64,000 bases of DNA, from positions 89,730-153,729 of the forward strand of contig CALKHP010000048.1 of the NCBI GenBank assembly GCA_937988775.1, in the 5' to 3' direction. Both the position numbers and the translations under genes were made by a program. This document shows positions 18,001 to 26,134 of the stretch, in pieces (position 1 is the stretch's first letter; each line of letters starts with the position of its first letter). The notes beneath the pieces were generated by a model. The model made no database searches, had not been told where the DNA came from, and saw nothing but the letters and a program-made list of their open reading frames with translations. This DNA is from an uncultured Alphaproteobacteria bacterium. GTDB lineage: Bacteria > Pseudomonadota > Alphaproteobacteria > Rhizobiales > Beijerinckiaceae.

Positions 18001-20678
18001 ATATCGAGAGCGCGCTCTCCGGCATCGGGCGCAACATCGCCACCATCGACCAGACGCTGTCGGGCCATGTCGCGGCCTTCGACGAGCACACCGCCAAGCA
18101 GTCCGAGGCGCTGACCTTCGGCCTCGATGCCCTGCTCATGCGCTTCGCGGCGCAGACCCGCGAGGCCGACAACGTGCTGTCGCAGCATATCGAGCGCCTC
18201 GACGAAAACGCCGCCCGCCAGGTCGCGCTCTTCGGCGAGAATGTCGACAGCGTCGTCGGCCGCATCGAACAGCGCACGCAGGATGTCGCGGCGGCGCTGT
18301 CGCAGCAAATCGCCCATCTCGACGAGAATGCCGCCCGCCAGGCGGAGCTGTTCGGGCAGAATTTCGACAATGTCGTCGGCCGCATCGAGCAGCGCACGCA
18401 GGAAGCCGGCGCGATGCTGTCGCGCCAGATCGCCCGCCTCGACGAGGATGGCGCGCGTCAGGCGGAGCTGGTCGGGCAAAACTTCGACGGCGTGGTCAGC
18501 CGCATCGAGCAGCGCACCCACGAGGCCGGCGCGATGCTGGCGCAGCACATCGCCCGCCTCGACGAGGACGGCGCGCGCCAGGCGGCTGCGTTCAGCCAGA
18601 ACTTCGAGACCATGATCGGCCGCATCCAGGGCGGCCTGAGCGACAGCGCCTCCAAGCTCAACGAGACGCTTGCCGCCCGCACGCTCGAAATCGCCAGGGT
18701 GCTCGGCGAAGGCGGCCGCGAGGTCACCGCCACGCTGTCGGGCGCGACCGAAGCGCTGCACGGCACGCTGACCACGCGCACGGCCGAGATCGGCGACCTG
18801 CTCGACAGCCGCATCGGCCATTTCGAAACCCGCGTCGTCGGCCGCCTCGAGCAGGTCACCAGCACGCTGGAGGCGCGCGGCAACGGCGTCAGCGACCTGT
18901 TGCAGCAGCGCGCCGGCGAGATCGACAGCCTGCTCGACAACCTCGCCGAGAAGATGGGCCACACGCTCGCAACCCGCGTCGAGGAACTCTCCAGCACGCT
19001 CGGCAGCCGCACCACGGCCTTGCAGCAGCTGTTCGACGAGCGCGGCCAGGGCCTCGTCGCCCAGATTTCGCTGCGCGGCGAATCGCTCGCCCGCCAGATG
19101 GGCCAGCTCAGCGAGGGCTTCGGCCAGCAGGTCGAGGCGGCAGCCGGCGAAATCTCGCGCGTGCTCAGCGAGCGCGGCGAGGTCGTGGTCGATCAGCTCG
19201 ATCAGGCCAGCCTCGGCCTCAGCGACAAGTTCGACCGCGCCGCGCAGAGCCTGCGCGAGGCGGTGGCCGAAGCGACCCACAGCTCGGTCGAGAGCCTTGT
19301 CACCGCCAATGACCGCCTCAAGGGCGAGGTCACCGACATTCTCGGCCGGCTCGGCGAGGCCAACGCCCTGCTGCGCCAGATCCTCAACACCGCCGCGCAT
19401 AATCTCGGCGATGTCGAAAGCACCATGTCGGAACGCGTGGCGCAGTTGCAATCCGCCCTGAAGACGGTGGCGCTCGACGCCGGCAAGTCGTCGGACCGCG
19501 TCGCCATCCAGATCGAGCAGCTCAAGTCGATCTCGGGCGTGGTGATGGAGGAAGCCTCCGAACTGGTCGGCACCATCGAGGCCAAGTCGCATGCCCTGAC
19601 GGAGGCCGCGAGCCGGCTTGCCGCCGCGCAGAACCAGATCGGCAGCACGCTTGGCGACAAGCGCGACGAGATCGTCACCCTGACCGACCTGGTCGCGGCC
19701 CGCACCGAGGAACTCGAGGCGATGACGCGCAACTTCGGCCAGATGGTCTCGGACGCGCTGCGCACCGCCGAGCAGCGCACGCGCAAGGTCGGCGAATTGC
19801 TGGTGGATTCGACGCAGGCCGCGACCGGCGCCATCAACCAGCAATACGAGGCGATCCGCGCCGAATCGACCAAGGAGCGCGAGCGCACCGCCGCCGCCCT
19901 GCGCCAGATTTACGAGCAGTCGCTCGGCGAGCTGGCCGGCATGTTCACCAAGGTCACCGACGGCTTCAAGCTCTCGGCCGGCGACCTGCGCAACATGTCG
20001 GGTGAGATCGTGCGCGAATTGGAGAACACCCGCGCCGAAATCCGCCGCAGCGTCGCCGAACTGCCGCGCGAAACCAACGCCCAGACGGCGGCGATCCGCG
20101 AGAACGTCGCCGAGCAGATCCGCACGCTCGGCGAGATCCAGAGCATCACCAGCCGGGTGAGCCAGGTGCAGCCGCCGGCGCCGGCCCGCGCACCGGCACC
20201 TGCCGCCCCGGCAGCGGCGCAGCCGGCGCGCGACCGTTCGGGAAGCTGGATGTCGGACCTGCTCTCACGCGCCTCGCGTGAGGAGGCCGCCGCGCCGGCG
20301 CGCCAGTCGGGCGGGGTCGAGCGCACCGTCGCCCACAGCATCGAATCGCTCGACAGCCTGTCGGTCGATATCGCCCGTATGATCGACCACGATGCCGTCG
20401 TCGACCTGTGGGACCGCTACAAGCGCGGCGAGCGCAACGTGTTCACGCGCCGTCTCTACACGTTGCAGGGCCAGCAGACCTTCGACGAAATCCGCCGCAA
20501 GTATCGCCGCGACAGCGAGTTCCGCTCGACCGTCGATCGCTACATCGAGGAGTTCGAGCGCCTCCTGACCGAGGTGTCGCGCAACGACCGCGATTCACGC
20601 CTCGCCAAGGGCTATCTCACCTCGGATAACGGCAAGGTCTACACCATGCTCGCCCATGCGAGCGGCCATTTCGAATAG
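15078..20678 (+). CDS. Giant coiled-coil membrane protein, GPR/RgsE-like polar growth protein
   Basis: An 1866-residue protein. A disordered Ala/Pro-rich N-terminus (residues 1-125, with IDEQELFREM near 50-59) is followed by two transmembrane helices (about 133-157 and 174-196). A helical, apolipoprotein-like region of about 1450 residues comes next, and then a conserved globular C-terminus (about 1750-1866, with RMIDHDAVVDLWDRYKRGER). This architecture and size match the Growth Pole Ring protein of Agrobacterium and RgsE of Sinorhizobium, needed for polar growth and rod shape in Hyphomicrobiales. Residues 1034-1193 are four tandem 40-residue repeats. I chose the ATG at 15078, with GTGAGG 10 bases upstream. 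Similarity to named homologues is inferred from architecture, not alignment. Confidence 0.8.
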   Translation: MAKNIKRQDPTEAALSAIEEALSLQAPASNAASNATATGQSEAARLPNIDEQELFREMTATVTKAARPEPGKAAAVEKPASQPQAPAATAKPQPAPSAPPPRREPAERRADNDDRRAVGQLLQGIQHRPSAAPLWLATLASLGWLAATGGYLYSRYFMSQTGDIASWTLPAPAEMAIAGFALIVPVLFFFTLAVLFRRTQEMRSAARTMTEVALRLAEPETIASDNVFNLGQAIRREIAAMGDGMERALARASELEAVVHGEVTTLERSYADNEVRIRTLIAELAAQRDAVQVNAENVRASIIGAHQGLTGELNAVAAQITTTVSDAGQLVTNALSERGNHLTHALGRAGEQVIDQITARSLEFTERLHATGGALSEQINETANTVTGRLVTVGQAVADDLAQRGDGLTREIEAVGGRLNLAIDDHIDGARTRLEQSGDNLVANITAHVANATDALSTGSVGLLAELDQRSGRVVQHFELTGERIASAIAERGEALSERLSATSEQVHQAILVNGKALEDSLTGHGDSIARNLAEQTEKAQGAFMMSSQSLASLLTERALAARNAFDAASNTIAAVLSDRTDSARKALEETGDQLARTLGERAEGARNVLEIAGHSLVATVDNRTGAAREILHEATAGLIEALESRTTTARDLIETSGGSLVSALDARTAAVRTVLDTSGLALVEALDHKTDEARARMDASTTALVATITEATGSAAAALEATGQSLTGGIAIHTETARRSLQETGDNVLAVLESRTDAARALLGTIGNDLAVSLEGGVANARSLLDQAGSDFSTRLHTHAEQARALFDEHTGQLGAQAESRGTEIATKLAQTGKDIVLAVATQGGRINEALAQNAQGLLDNLGKTSGDLAERLDSLDQKLLSSLSGVENALTVRGDALVGRIEQHAATSSEAIASHIEQFNALSATHVATLNGSLDQIAGQLEHNAARANETVSALVANLDEQATRHTNELGHHIESALSGIGRNIATIDQTLSGHVAAFDEHTAKQSEALTFGLDALLMRFAAQTREADNVLSQHIERLDENAARQVALFGENVDSVVGRIEQRTQDVAAALSQQIAHLDENAARQAELFGQNFDNVVGRIEQRTQEAGAMLSRQIARLDEDGARQAELVGQNFDGVVSRIEQRTHEAGAMLAQHIARLDEDGARQAAAFSQNFETMIGRIQGGLSDSASKLNETLAARTLEIARVLGEGGREVTATLSGATEALHGTLTTRTAEIGDLLDSRIGHFETRVVGRLEQVTSTLEARGNGVSDLLQQRAGEIDSLLDNLAEKMGHTLATRVEELSSTLGSRTTALQQLFDERGQGLVAQISLRGESLARQMGQLSEGFGQQVEAAAGEISRVLSERGEVVVDQLDQASLGLSDKFDRAAQSLREAVAEATHSSVESLVTANDRLKGEVTDILGRLGEANALLRQILNTAAHNLGDVESTMSERVAQLQSALKTVALDAGKSSDRVAIQIEQLKSISGVVMEEASELVGTIEAKSHALTEAASRLAAAQNQIGSTLGDKRDEIVTLTDLVAARTEELEAMTRNFGQMVSDALRTAEQRTRKVGELLVDSTQAATGAINQQYEAIRAESTKERERTAAALRQIYEQSLGELAGMFTKVTDGFKLSAGDLRNMSGEIVRELENTRAEIRRSVAELPRETNAQTAAIRENVAEQIRTLGEIQSITSRVSQVQPPAPARAPAPAAPAAAQPARDRSGSWMSDLLSRASREEAAAPARQSGGVERTVAHSIESLDSLSVDIARMIDHDAVVDLWDRYKRGERNVFTRRLYTLQGQQTFDEIRRKYRRDSEFRSTVDRYIEEFERLLTEVSRNDRDSRLAKGYLTSDNGKVYTMLAHASGHFE
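18177..18656 (+). repeat. Four tandem 120-bp repeats inside the GPR-like gene
   Basis: Four consecutive 40-codon units, each built as 'LS.QI..LDE..ARQ.....NF..VVGRIEQRT.....'. Units two and three are nearly identical at DNA level; the fourth diverges after GRIQ. They encode residues 1034-1193 of the coiled coil. Tandem repeats of this kind can expand or contract by recombination. Confidence 0.85.
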
Positions 20679-20721
20679 GCCCGCAAACCAAGGCACGCCC
20701 AGCGACGGCCGCCGAACCATT

Positions 20722-20834
20722 CCCTTCTCCCGCCCGCGGGAGAAGGTCCCGGCAGGGGGATGAGGGAAACCGCGGCGCCATCTCCCCTCATCCGTCTGCT
20801 GCGCAGACACCTTCTCCCGCAAGCGGGCGAAGGA
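20722..20834. repeat. Intergenic palindromic repeat (CCTTCTCCCGC..GCGGGAGAAGG type)
   Basis: Composite inverted repeat. The left hairpin is CCTTCTCCCGCCCGCGGGAGAAGG, then GGGGGATGAGGG, then the complementary CCCCTCATCC and a right hairpin ending CCTTCTCCCGCAAGCGGGCGAAGG. It follows the GPR-like gene and is convergent with the Mla lipoprotein gene. It resembles a common mobile intergenic palindrome of proteobacteria. Confidence 0.7.
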
Positions 20835-20862
20835 TTTTCCTGACCTGCTCCGCCACACATAG

Positions 20863-20908
20863 CCCTCGTGCTTCGAGACGGCCCAAGGGGCCTCCTCAGC
20901 ATGACGGC
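20863..20908 (+). repeat. Short palindromic repeat (TGCTTCGAGACGG..CCTCCTCAGCATGA), copy 1
   Basis: GTGCTTCGAGACGG, a short spacer, then CCTCCTCAGCATGACGG. A diverged inverted copy is at 46607-46648. The two arms pair imperfectly, as is typical of this rhizobial intergenic repeat. Confidence 0.55.
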
Positions 20909-20959
20909 TCCGGGGAGGAAGCAGGACTTTTCAAACAGGCTGAGGCAAGCCCCGGCAGT

Positions 20960-21577
20960 TCAGCCCTTGAACGCCGCGATCTGGCGCAGCACGTCGCCAA
21001 GCGCCGCCTGGAGCGCCACCGCCGCGCCCGGCCCGTCAATGCTCGCAACCGGTGCGCGCGCGCTGAAAATCCTGCCGCCGGCAATATCGCCGGAGCCCGA
21101 GCGCACGAACTTGACCGACAGTTCGACCACCGCCTCGCGGCTCGCCTGCTCGACCTCGAAACGGCGGATTTCCGACACCAGCGTATAAGTCGGGTTGAGG
21201 CGATCCGACGGATAACCGACCTGCTTGAAGCGGGCGGCGTTCTCGAAGGTCTGCACGATGCGCACCTGGATCAGCTTCGGCAGCCGGTCGGCCCATTGCG
21301 CGCCGCCGAGGATCGACAGCGCGCCATTCGCGCCGCGCACGACGATCTTGTCGTCGTCATAGGCTTGCAGCGCCACCGGCTCCATCACCACCATGGTGCC
21401 GACACCGCGCCCGCGCACCAGCCCGTCGCGCGGCGCGGACAGGTCGAAGGTCGCGGGCGGGGCCGGCGTGCCGCAAGCGCCGAGCGCCAGCAGGCTGGCC
21501 AAGGCCACGCCCCCCAGCATCAGGCGGCGCGACAGGCCGGCCGGCATCCGGTCGATCGATGTGGGCGAACGCGGCAT
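20960..21577 (-). CDS. ABC-type transport auxiliary lipoprotein (PqiC/MlaB-position component)
   Basis: A 205-residue lipoprotein. The N-terminal signal ends in ALGAC, giving lipobox Cys35 (fewer residues if a later Met is the start). The remainder fits the ABC_trans_aux fold, with segments such as VGYPSDRLNPTYTLVSEIR. It closes the permease-ATPase-MlaD operon and overlaps the MlaD stop by one base (TGATG). In this family the lipoprotein probably bridges the MlaD ring to the outer membrane for lipid traffic. Confidence 0.85.
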   Translation of the reverse strand: MPRSPTSIDRMPAGLSRRLMLGGVALASLLALGACGTPAPPATFDLSAPRDGLVRGRGVGTMVVMEPVALQAYDDDKIVVRGANGALSILGGAQWADRLPKLIQVRIVQTFENAARFKQVGYPSDRLNPTYTLVSEIRRFEVEQASREAVVELSVKFVRSGSGDIAGGRIFSARAPVASIDGPGAAVALQAALGDVLRQIAAFKG

Positions 21578-22911
21578 CAGCGGTTCCCGTTATAGGTGGG
21601 AAGGGGCGGCTTGGCGCCGAAGATCAGCTGATCCGGCGCGCGTTGCAGCGAACGCGCGGTGCGGTTGAGCTGGTTCAACGACGAGCGCGCGTCGATCACC
21701 AGCCCCTCGAGGTCGCGCCGGCCGGATCCGGTGAAACGGTTGATGCCGGCGCTGATCGCATCGATGCGCTCGTCGAGATGCGTCGAGAGCGTGCGGAAGG
21801 CTTTCGCGGCCTCGGTGATCTCGGCGAACATGCTCTGCGTGCCGGAATTGCCGGCGCCATTGGTGCCAAGGAAACTCTCGGCGCCGGCCAGCACGCGGTC
21901 GACCCGGTCGGCCGACTTGTTGAGCTTCTCTGAAATCTCCCGCGCGTTGGCGATCGTCTGGTCGATGGCGGCGGCGTCGGAGCCGAGCACCTTGGAGAAC
22001 TTGTCGACATTGTCGATCACGCTCGCCACCTTCTGGTTGTCGATGGCGCTGGTGATGCGGGTGACTTCGGCGAGCGCGACATCGAGCTTCAGCGAACTGT
22101 CGTTCAGCCGCTTGGTGAGGGAGGCGAGATCGGTCAGCGTCGAGGACACGTTCTGCCGGTTGTCGGCCAGCGTCTGCGCGATGGCGTCGGCATTGCCGAC
22201 GATGCGGTTGATCGACTTGGTATCGACCGCCTTCACGACATCGTCGAGATCGACCGCGAGCTTGTCGAGCCGCGACGACAGCGCCGAGAACCGCGTCGAG
22301 GTCTCGCCGATCGACGACAGGAAGGTCGAGATGCCGGCCGAATTATCCGACAGCGCCTTCGAGAACGTCTCGACATTGCGGATCGTGCTGCTGATCGCGC
22401 CCTGGTTGTCGTCGATGACCTTCTCGACCTTGCCGACCGCCTCGTCGACGCGCCCGGCGATGCGCTGCGCCGTTTCCATGATGTCCTGGAAATCCGAGCG
22501 GTCGGCGAAGATCGTCGGGCGCATGTTCGGATTTGGCGAGGTCAGCGGCGGCGCCGACGAACTGCCGCCGGTCAGCTGCACGGCGGCGACGCCGGTCAGC
22601 CCCTGATACTCGAGCCGCGCCCTGGTATCGGCCTTGACCGGCGTATGCGGATCGATGGCGATGATCGCCGCCACCAGGCGCGGATCGTCCGGCACCAGGC
22701 TGATCGAGGTCACATCGCCGACGCTCAAGCCGTTGAAGCGCACCGGCGAGCCGCGCGACAGGCCCGACACCGAGCCCTGGAACACGATGCGATAGGTCTC
22801 GCGGTCGCCGGACCGGCCGGCCGCCTTGAACCAGTACACGAAGCCGAAAGCGGCCGCGATCACCGCCAGCGTGAACAGCCCGATCAATGCGTGATTGGCA
22901 CGCGTTTCCAT
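21577..22911 (-). CDS. mlaD: MlaD-family (MCE domain) phospholipid transport protein
   Basis: A 444-residue protein. An N-terminal membrane anchor (ALIGLFTLAVIAAAFGFVYW) is followed by one MCE domain (about residues 38-125, with PVRFNGLSVGDVTSI and TPVKADTRARLEYQGLTG) and a long helical C-terminal region (about 150-400). MCE proteins form periplasmic rings that hold and pass phospholipids. The long helix is longer than in E. coli MlaD (about 180 aa) and resembles a tunnel-forming extension. The ATG at 22911 places the anchor at the very N-terminus. It sits between the ATPase and auxiliary lipoprotein genes. Confidence 0.9.
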   Translation of the reverse strand: METRANHALIGLFTLAVIAAAFGFVYWFKAAGRSGDRETYRIVFQGSVSGLSRGSPVRFNGLSVGDVTSISLVPDDPRLVAAIIAIDPHTPVKADTRARLEYQGLTGVAAVQLTGGSSSAPPLTSPNPNMRPTIFADRSDFQDIMETAQRIAGRVDEAVGKVEKVIDDNQGAISSTIRNVETFSKALSDNSAGISTFLSSIGETSTRFSALSSRLDKLAVDLDDVVKAVDTKSINRIVGNADAIAQTLADNRQNVSSTLTDLASLTKRLNDSSLKLDVALAEVTRITSAIDNQKVASVIDNVDKFSKVLGSDAAAIDQTIANAREISEKLNKSADRVDRVLAGAESFLGTNGAGNSGTQSMFAEITEAAKAFRTLSTHLDERIDAISAGINRFTGSGRRDLEGLVIDARSSLNQLNRTARSLQRAPDQLIFGAKPPLPTYNGNR

Positions 22912-22995
22912 GACAGCCGTCCCTAGCGTCCGTGGCAAGGGTCGGAAGGGAGCGCGAAAGCGATCGTCACGGTGTTGGCATCCCCATCGCGTGCT

Positions 22996-23790
22996 TCATC
23001 CATTATGCGCGCCCGAAACGCCCCGTGCCCGGGGCCCGTGGAAATAGGACCTCAGCCAGGGATGCTGCGAGGCGAGCATGACATCCATAGGCCCGGCGGC
23101 GATCACCTTGCCCTCCCCCAGCGCGGCGATTCGGTTGCACACGCTGGCGAGACTATCGAGGTCATGGGTTACCATGAAAACCGTCAGTCCTAAAGTCCGC
23201 TGCAAGGTGGCGATCAGGGCGTCGAAATCCTGCGCGCCGATCGGATCGAGGCCGGAGGTCGGCTCGTCGAGGAAGACGATATCCGGATCGAGCGCCAGCG
23301 CGCGGGCGAGCGCCGCGCGCTTGATCATGCCGCCCGACAGTTCCGACGGCAGCAGATCGCCGGCTTCGGGTTGCAGGCCGACCATCTGGATTTTCAGCAT
23401 CGCCAATTCGTCGAGAAGGTCCTCGGGAAGATCGAGATACTCCCGCATCGGCATCTGGATGTTCTGTTTCACGGTCAGCGAGGAAAACAGCGCGCCTTGC
23501 TGGAAAAGAATACCCCAATGACGGTCGACGGACTGGCGCTCCTTCGGCGAAAGCTTGTCGAGATCGTTGCCGAATACCGAAATCGTGCCGCGGCGCTTGG
23601 CAACCAGCCCGACGATGGTGCGCATCAACACGGATTTTCCGGTGCCGGACGCCCCGACCACGCCAAGGATCTCGCCGCGATAGACATCGAGGTCGAGCCC
23701 GTTGGTGATCAGCCGGTCGCCGAACCCGACCACGAGATCGCGCACCGCGATCACCACCTCCCTGTTCTCGGTTCCTGCGCTGGCGGCCAT
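22996..23790 (-). CDS. mlaF: Mla-type ABC transporter ATP-binding protein
   Basis: A 264-residue ATPase. Walker A is GASGTGKS (residues 46-53), the Q-loop segment is GILFQQGALFSSLTV, the signature LSGGMIKR and Walker B IVFLDEP followed by TSGLD. The FQQGALFSSL segment is typical of the MlaF/Ttg2A branch. It powers lipid transfer between membranes with the MlaE-like permease, whose stop lies just upstream. The start is ATG 23790; the same frame stays open far upstream but only as a shadow of the permease gene. Confidence 0.93.
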   Translation of the reverse strand: MAASAGTENREVVIAVRDLVVGFGDRLITNGLDLDVYRGEILGVVGASGTGKSVLMRTIVGLVAKRRGTISVFGNDLDKLSPKERQSVDRHWGILFQQGALFSSLTVKQNIQMPMREYLDLPEDLLDELAMLKIQMVGLQPEAGDLLPSELSGGMIKRAALARALALDPDIVFLDEPTSGLDPIGAQDFDALIATLQRTLGLTVFMVTHDLDSLASVCNRIAALGEGKVIAAGPMDVMLASQHPWLRSYFHGPRARGVSGAHNG

Positions 23791-23792
23791 GG

Positions 23793-24923
23793 CTAGTACC
23801 GGATCGCGGCGAAGAACATGGCGAACAGCCCGTCGACGACGATCACCATGAAGATCGCCTTCACCACCGATGTCGTGGTCTGGCGGCCAAGTGATTCGGC
23901 CGAGCCCTGCACCTTCATGCCCTCCATCGAGGCGATCAGCCCGATCACCAGCGCCATGAACGGTGCCTTGATCAGGCCGACCAGGAAGGTGTTGAGGCCG
24001 ATGGCGCTCTGCAGGCGGCCGAGCAGCACGTCGGGGCTGACATCGCCGTACAGGATCACCGTCAGGCCGCCGCCGAACAGCGCCGACATGGCGCTGATGA
24101 AGGCCAGCATCGGCAGGCCGATGATCAGCGCCAGCACGCGCGGCACGATCAGCACCTCCATCGGGTCGAGCCCCATGGTGCGCAGCGCGTCGATCTCCTC
24201 GCGCATCTTCATCGAGCCGATTTCGGCGGTGAAGGCGCTGCCCGAGCGCCCCGCGATCATGATCGAGGTCAGCAGCACCGACAATTCGCGCAGGATCAGC
24301 ACGCCGAGCAGGTCGACGACATAGATGATGGCGCCGAAGCGTTCCATCTGGAACACGCCCTGCTGCGCCACGATGGCGCCGACCAGGAACGAGATCAGCA
24401 CGATGATCGGCACGCCGCGAAACGCAACCTGCTCGAGCTGCTTGACGAGCGCGTTGATGCGGAAGCGGCGCGGGTTGGCGAGCGCCGTGCCGAGCGCCAC
24501 CACGAAATTGCCGAGGAAGCTGGTGCCGTTGCGCAAATCCTGCGCCGATTCGACGACCGAGCCGCCGATATCGGCGAGAAAACCATAGAAGGATGACGGC
24601 TCGCGCCGTTGCGGCGGCGGCTCGCTTGTGGTCGCGGTTTCCTTGATCAGGATGGCGCGTTCGGGATCGACCCCGGCAAGATCGAGCGTGCCGCCGGCCT
24701 GCTTGAGCCGCTCCGCCAGCCGGTTGACGAGATGGCCGCCAAGCGTGTCGAAACTCTCGACCCTGGCGAGATCGAGCACGACGCGGCCCTTGCCCTCGAG
24801 CTTGGGCAAGGCTTCGTCCATGCGCTCGGCCGCGGCCCGGCCATGGCGCAGCGTCCACGCCCCGGCGAGCACCAGCCGCCGGGCGTCGCCGTTCTGCTCC
24901 AGGATGACGTCCGGTTCCGCCAA
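23793..24923 (-). CDS. mlaE: MlaE-family ABC permease with N-terminal STAS-like domain
   Basis: A 376-residue protein fusing a STAS-like domain (about residues 1-95, with VVLDLARVESFDTLGGHLV) to an MlaE/YrbE permease (about 125-376). The permease part includes RGVPIIVLISFLVGAIVAQQ, MKMREEIDALRTMGLDPMEV and ends in a hydrophobic segment. In E. coli the STAS protein MlaB is separate, but this fused form is common in alphaproteobacteria. It begins the four-gene lipid transport operon. The 228 bases upstream (24924-25151) hold no clear gene and contain the divergent promoters. Confidence 0.92.
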   Translation of the reverse strand: MAEPDVILEQNGDARRLVLAGAWTLRHGRAAAERMDEALPKLEGKGRVVLDLARVESFDTLGGHLVNRLAERLKQAGGTLDLAGVDPERAILIKETATTSEPPPQRREPSSFYGFLADIGGSVVESAQDLRNGTSFLGNFVVALGTALANPRRFRINALVKQLEQVAFRGVPIIVLISFLVGAIVAQQGVFQMERFGAIIYVVDLLGVLILRELSVLLTSIMIAGRSGSAFTAEIGSMKMREEIDALRTMGLDPMEVLIVPRVLALIIGLPMLAFISAMSALFGGGLTVILYGDVSPDVLLGRLQSAIGLNTFLVGLIKAPFMALVIGLIASMEGMKVQGSAESLGRQTTTSVVKAIFMVIVVDGLFAMFFAAIRY

Positions 24924-25151
24924 GCTGCTCCCCTGCGTGCGTTCCCTTGCCCCGATTCGGCACAGGGGACCGCGCCGCCTGATCTAGGCCGGCTTTGCCG
25001 TCGCCCGCAATGGCGGCGCGGCAACGGCGGCGTGAATTCCGCTGCACGCCATCGCGGCCGGAGCCAGCGCCGGCGTAAGCGTCCATTAGGATTCGCGGCG
25101 CCATAATGGCGTGCGGCGAGACGATCGCCGAGAGGATACCGACCGACGCGC

Positions 25152-25964
25152 ATGCCTGCTCCCCCCGCCGTACCCGATCTCGATACCGCCGATTTCGATG
25201 CCATAGAGGCGGCCGTGATGGAGACCGCGCGCGGCCGCTGGTTCCTGGCCGAGTTCGCGCGCCGCAACCGCCATGCCGATACCGAGGTGCTGCTCGCCGC
25301 TCTCGCCCGGGTGGAGCGCGGCGTCAGCGAACAGCATCAGCATGCCGGGCTCGAGCGCTTCCGCACCGATCTCGCCGACATGTCGGCGGCGATCGCCGAT
25401 GCGCGCGCGGAAATCTCGTCCCTGCCCGATCCGCTGCGCGATCATCATGCCGGCCTCGGCGAAGCCTCGCACGAACTCGACGCCATCACCGGCACCATCG
25501 AGACCGCCACCACCGAAATCCTTGCCGCCACCGAGGCGATCCAGGACATCACCTGGGCGATGCGCGAGAGCGGCGTCGAGAGCACGCTGTGCGACAGCGT
25601 CGACGAGCAGGCGACCAACATCTACACCGCCTGCAGCTTCCAGGACCTCACCGCCCAGCGCACCGGCAAGGTGGTGATGTTGTTGCGCTTCCTCGAAGGC
25701 CGCATCCACGCCATGACAGAGATCTGGGGCCTGCGCGCCCAGGATGGCGGCAAGGACGCCCCGGGATTCGCCCCGCACCGCTTCAGCCTCGAGGACGATG
25801 ACGAGCGCCTGTCGCAGAACGACATCGACTTCGTGCTCGTCGAGCCGGCAAACCCGCCCGCCGCCAGACGCGGCGCCCGGCCGGACAAGCCAGCCACCAC
25901 GCCCCGGACACTGGCCGATATCGATTTGCTGTCGGACGAGGAAAAAGCCAGCCTGTTCACGTAA
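25152..25964 (+). CDS. CheZ-like protein phosphatase
   Basis: A 270-residue mostly helical protein. The segment ACSFQDLTAQRTGKVV (about residues 160-175) matches the CheZ active site: Asp165 and Gln169 have the D-x3-Q spacing of the catalytic pair that dephosphorylates CheY-P. The C-terminus IDLLSDEEKASLF resembles the short CheY-binding tail of CheZ. The N-terminal 60 residues do not match CheZ. It is not in a chemotaxis operon, lying divergent from the lipid transporter. It could act on CheY or another receiver. Confidence 0.75.
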   Translation: MPAPPAVPDLDTADFDAIEAAVMETARGRWFLAEFARRNRHADTEVLLAALARVERGVSEQHQHAGLERFRTDLADMSAAIADARAEISSLPDPLRDHHAGLGEASHELDAITGTIETATTEILAATEAIQDITWAMRESGVESTLCDSVDEQATNIYTACSFQDLTAQRTGKVVMLLRFLEGRIHAMTEIWGLRAQDGGKDAPGFAPHRFSLEDDDERLSQNDIDFVLVEPANPPAARRGARPDKPATTPRTLADIDLLSDEEKASLFT

Positions 25965-25978
25965 GGCGGAGCGCCCGT

Positions 25979-26107
25979 CTTGTCCCGGACTTGATCCGGG
26001 ACCCACATCCCAAAGACCAGTGTCATTCCCGCGCAGGCGGGAATCCAGAACCGCTGGCGTAAGCGGCCTCTGGATTCCCGATCACGCTGACGCGCGTCGG
26101 GAATGAC
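25979..26107. repeat. Intergenic palindromes: GTCCCGGACTTGATCCGGGAC hairpin and long inverted repeat copy 2
   Basis: A short hairpin TCCCGGACTTGATCCGGGA (25983-26001) is followed by the CATTCCCGCGCAGGCGGGAATCCAG element (26021-26107), related to 4001-4077 but with a diverged right arm. They lie between the CheZ-like and XRE genes, which converge, and may serve as bidirectional terminators. Confidence 0.65.
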
Positions 26108-26134
26108 AACAAGTGCATAGGGCTGGGCCCCGCC

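Noticed and set aside
15162..19844. A 1560-codon open frame antisense to the GPR-like gene
   Set aside because: It is a shadow created by the GC-rich, stop-poor codon use of the coiled-coil repeats. No start signal, and the sense strand gives a coherent protein with domains.
23791..25104. Upstream extension of the MlaF frame
   Set aside because: It overlaps the MlaE gene in another phase and shows Arg/Ala-rich shadow sequence, whereas the ATPase fold starts at 23790.
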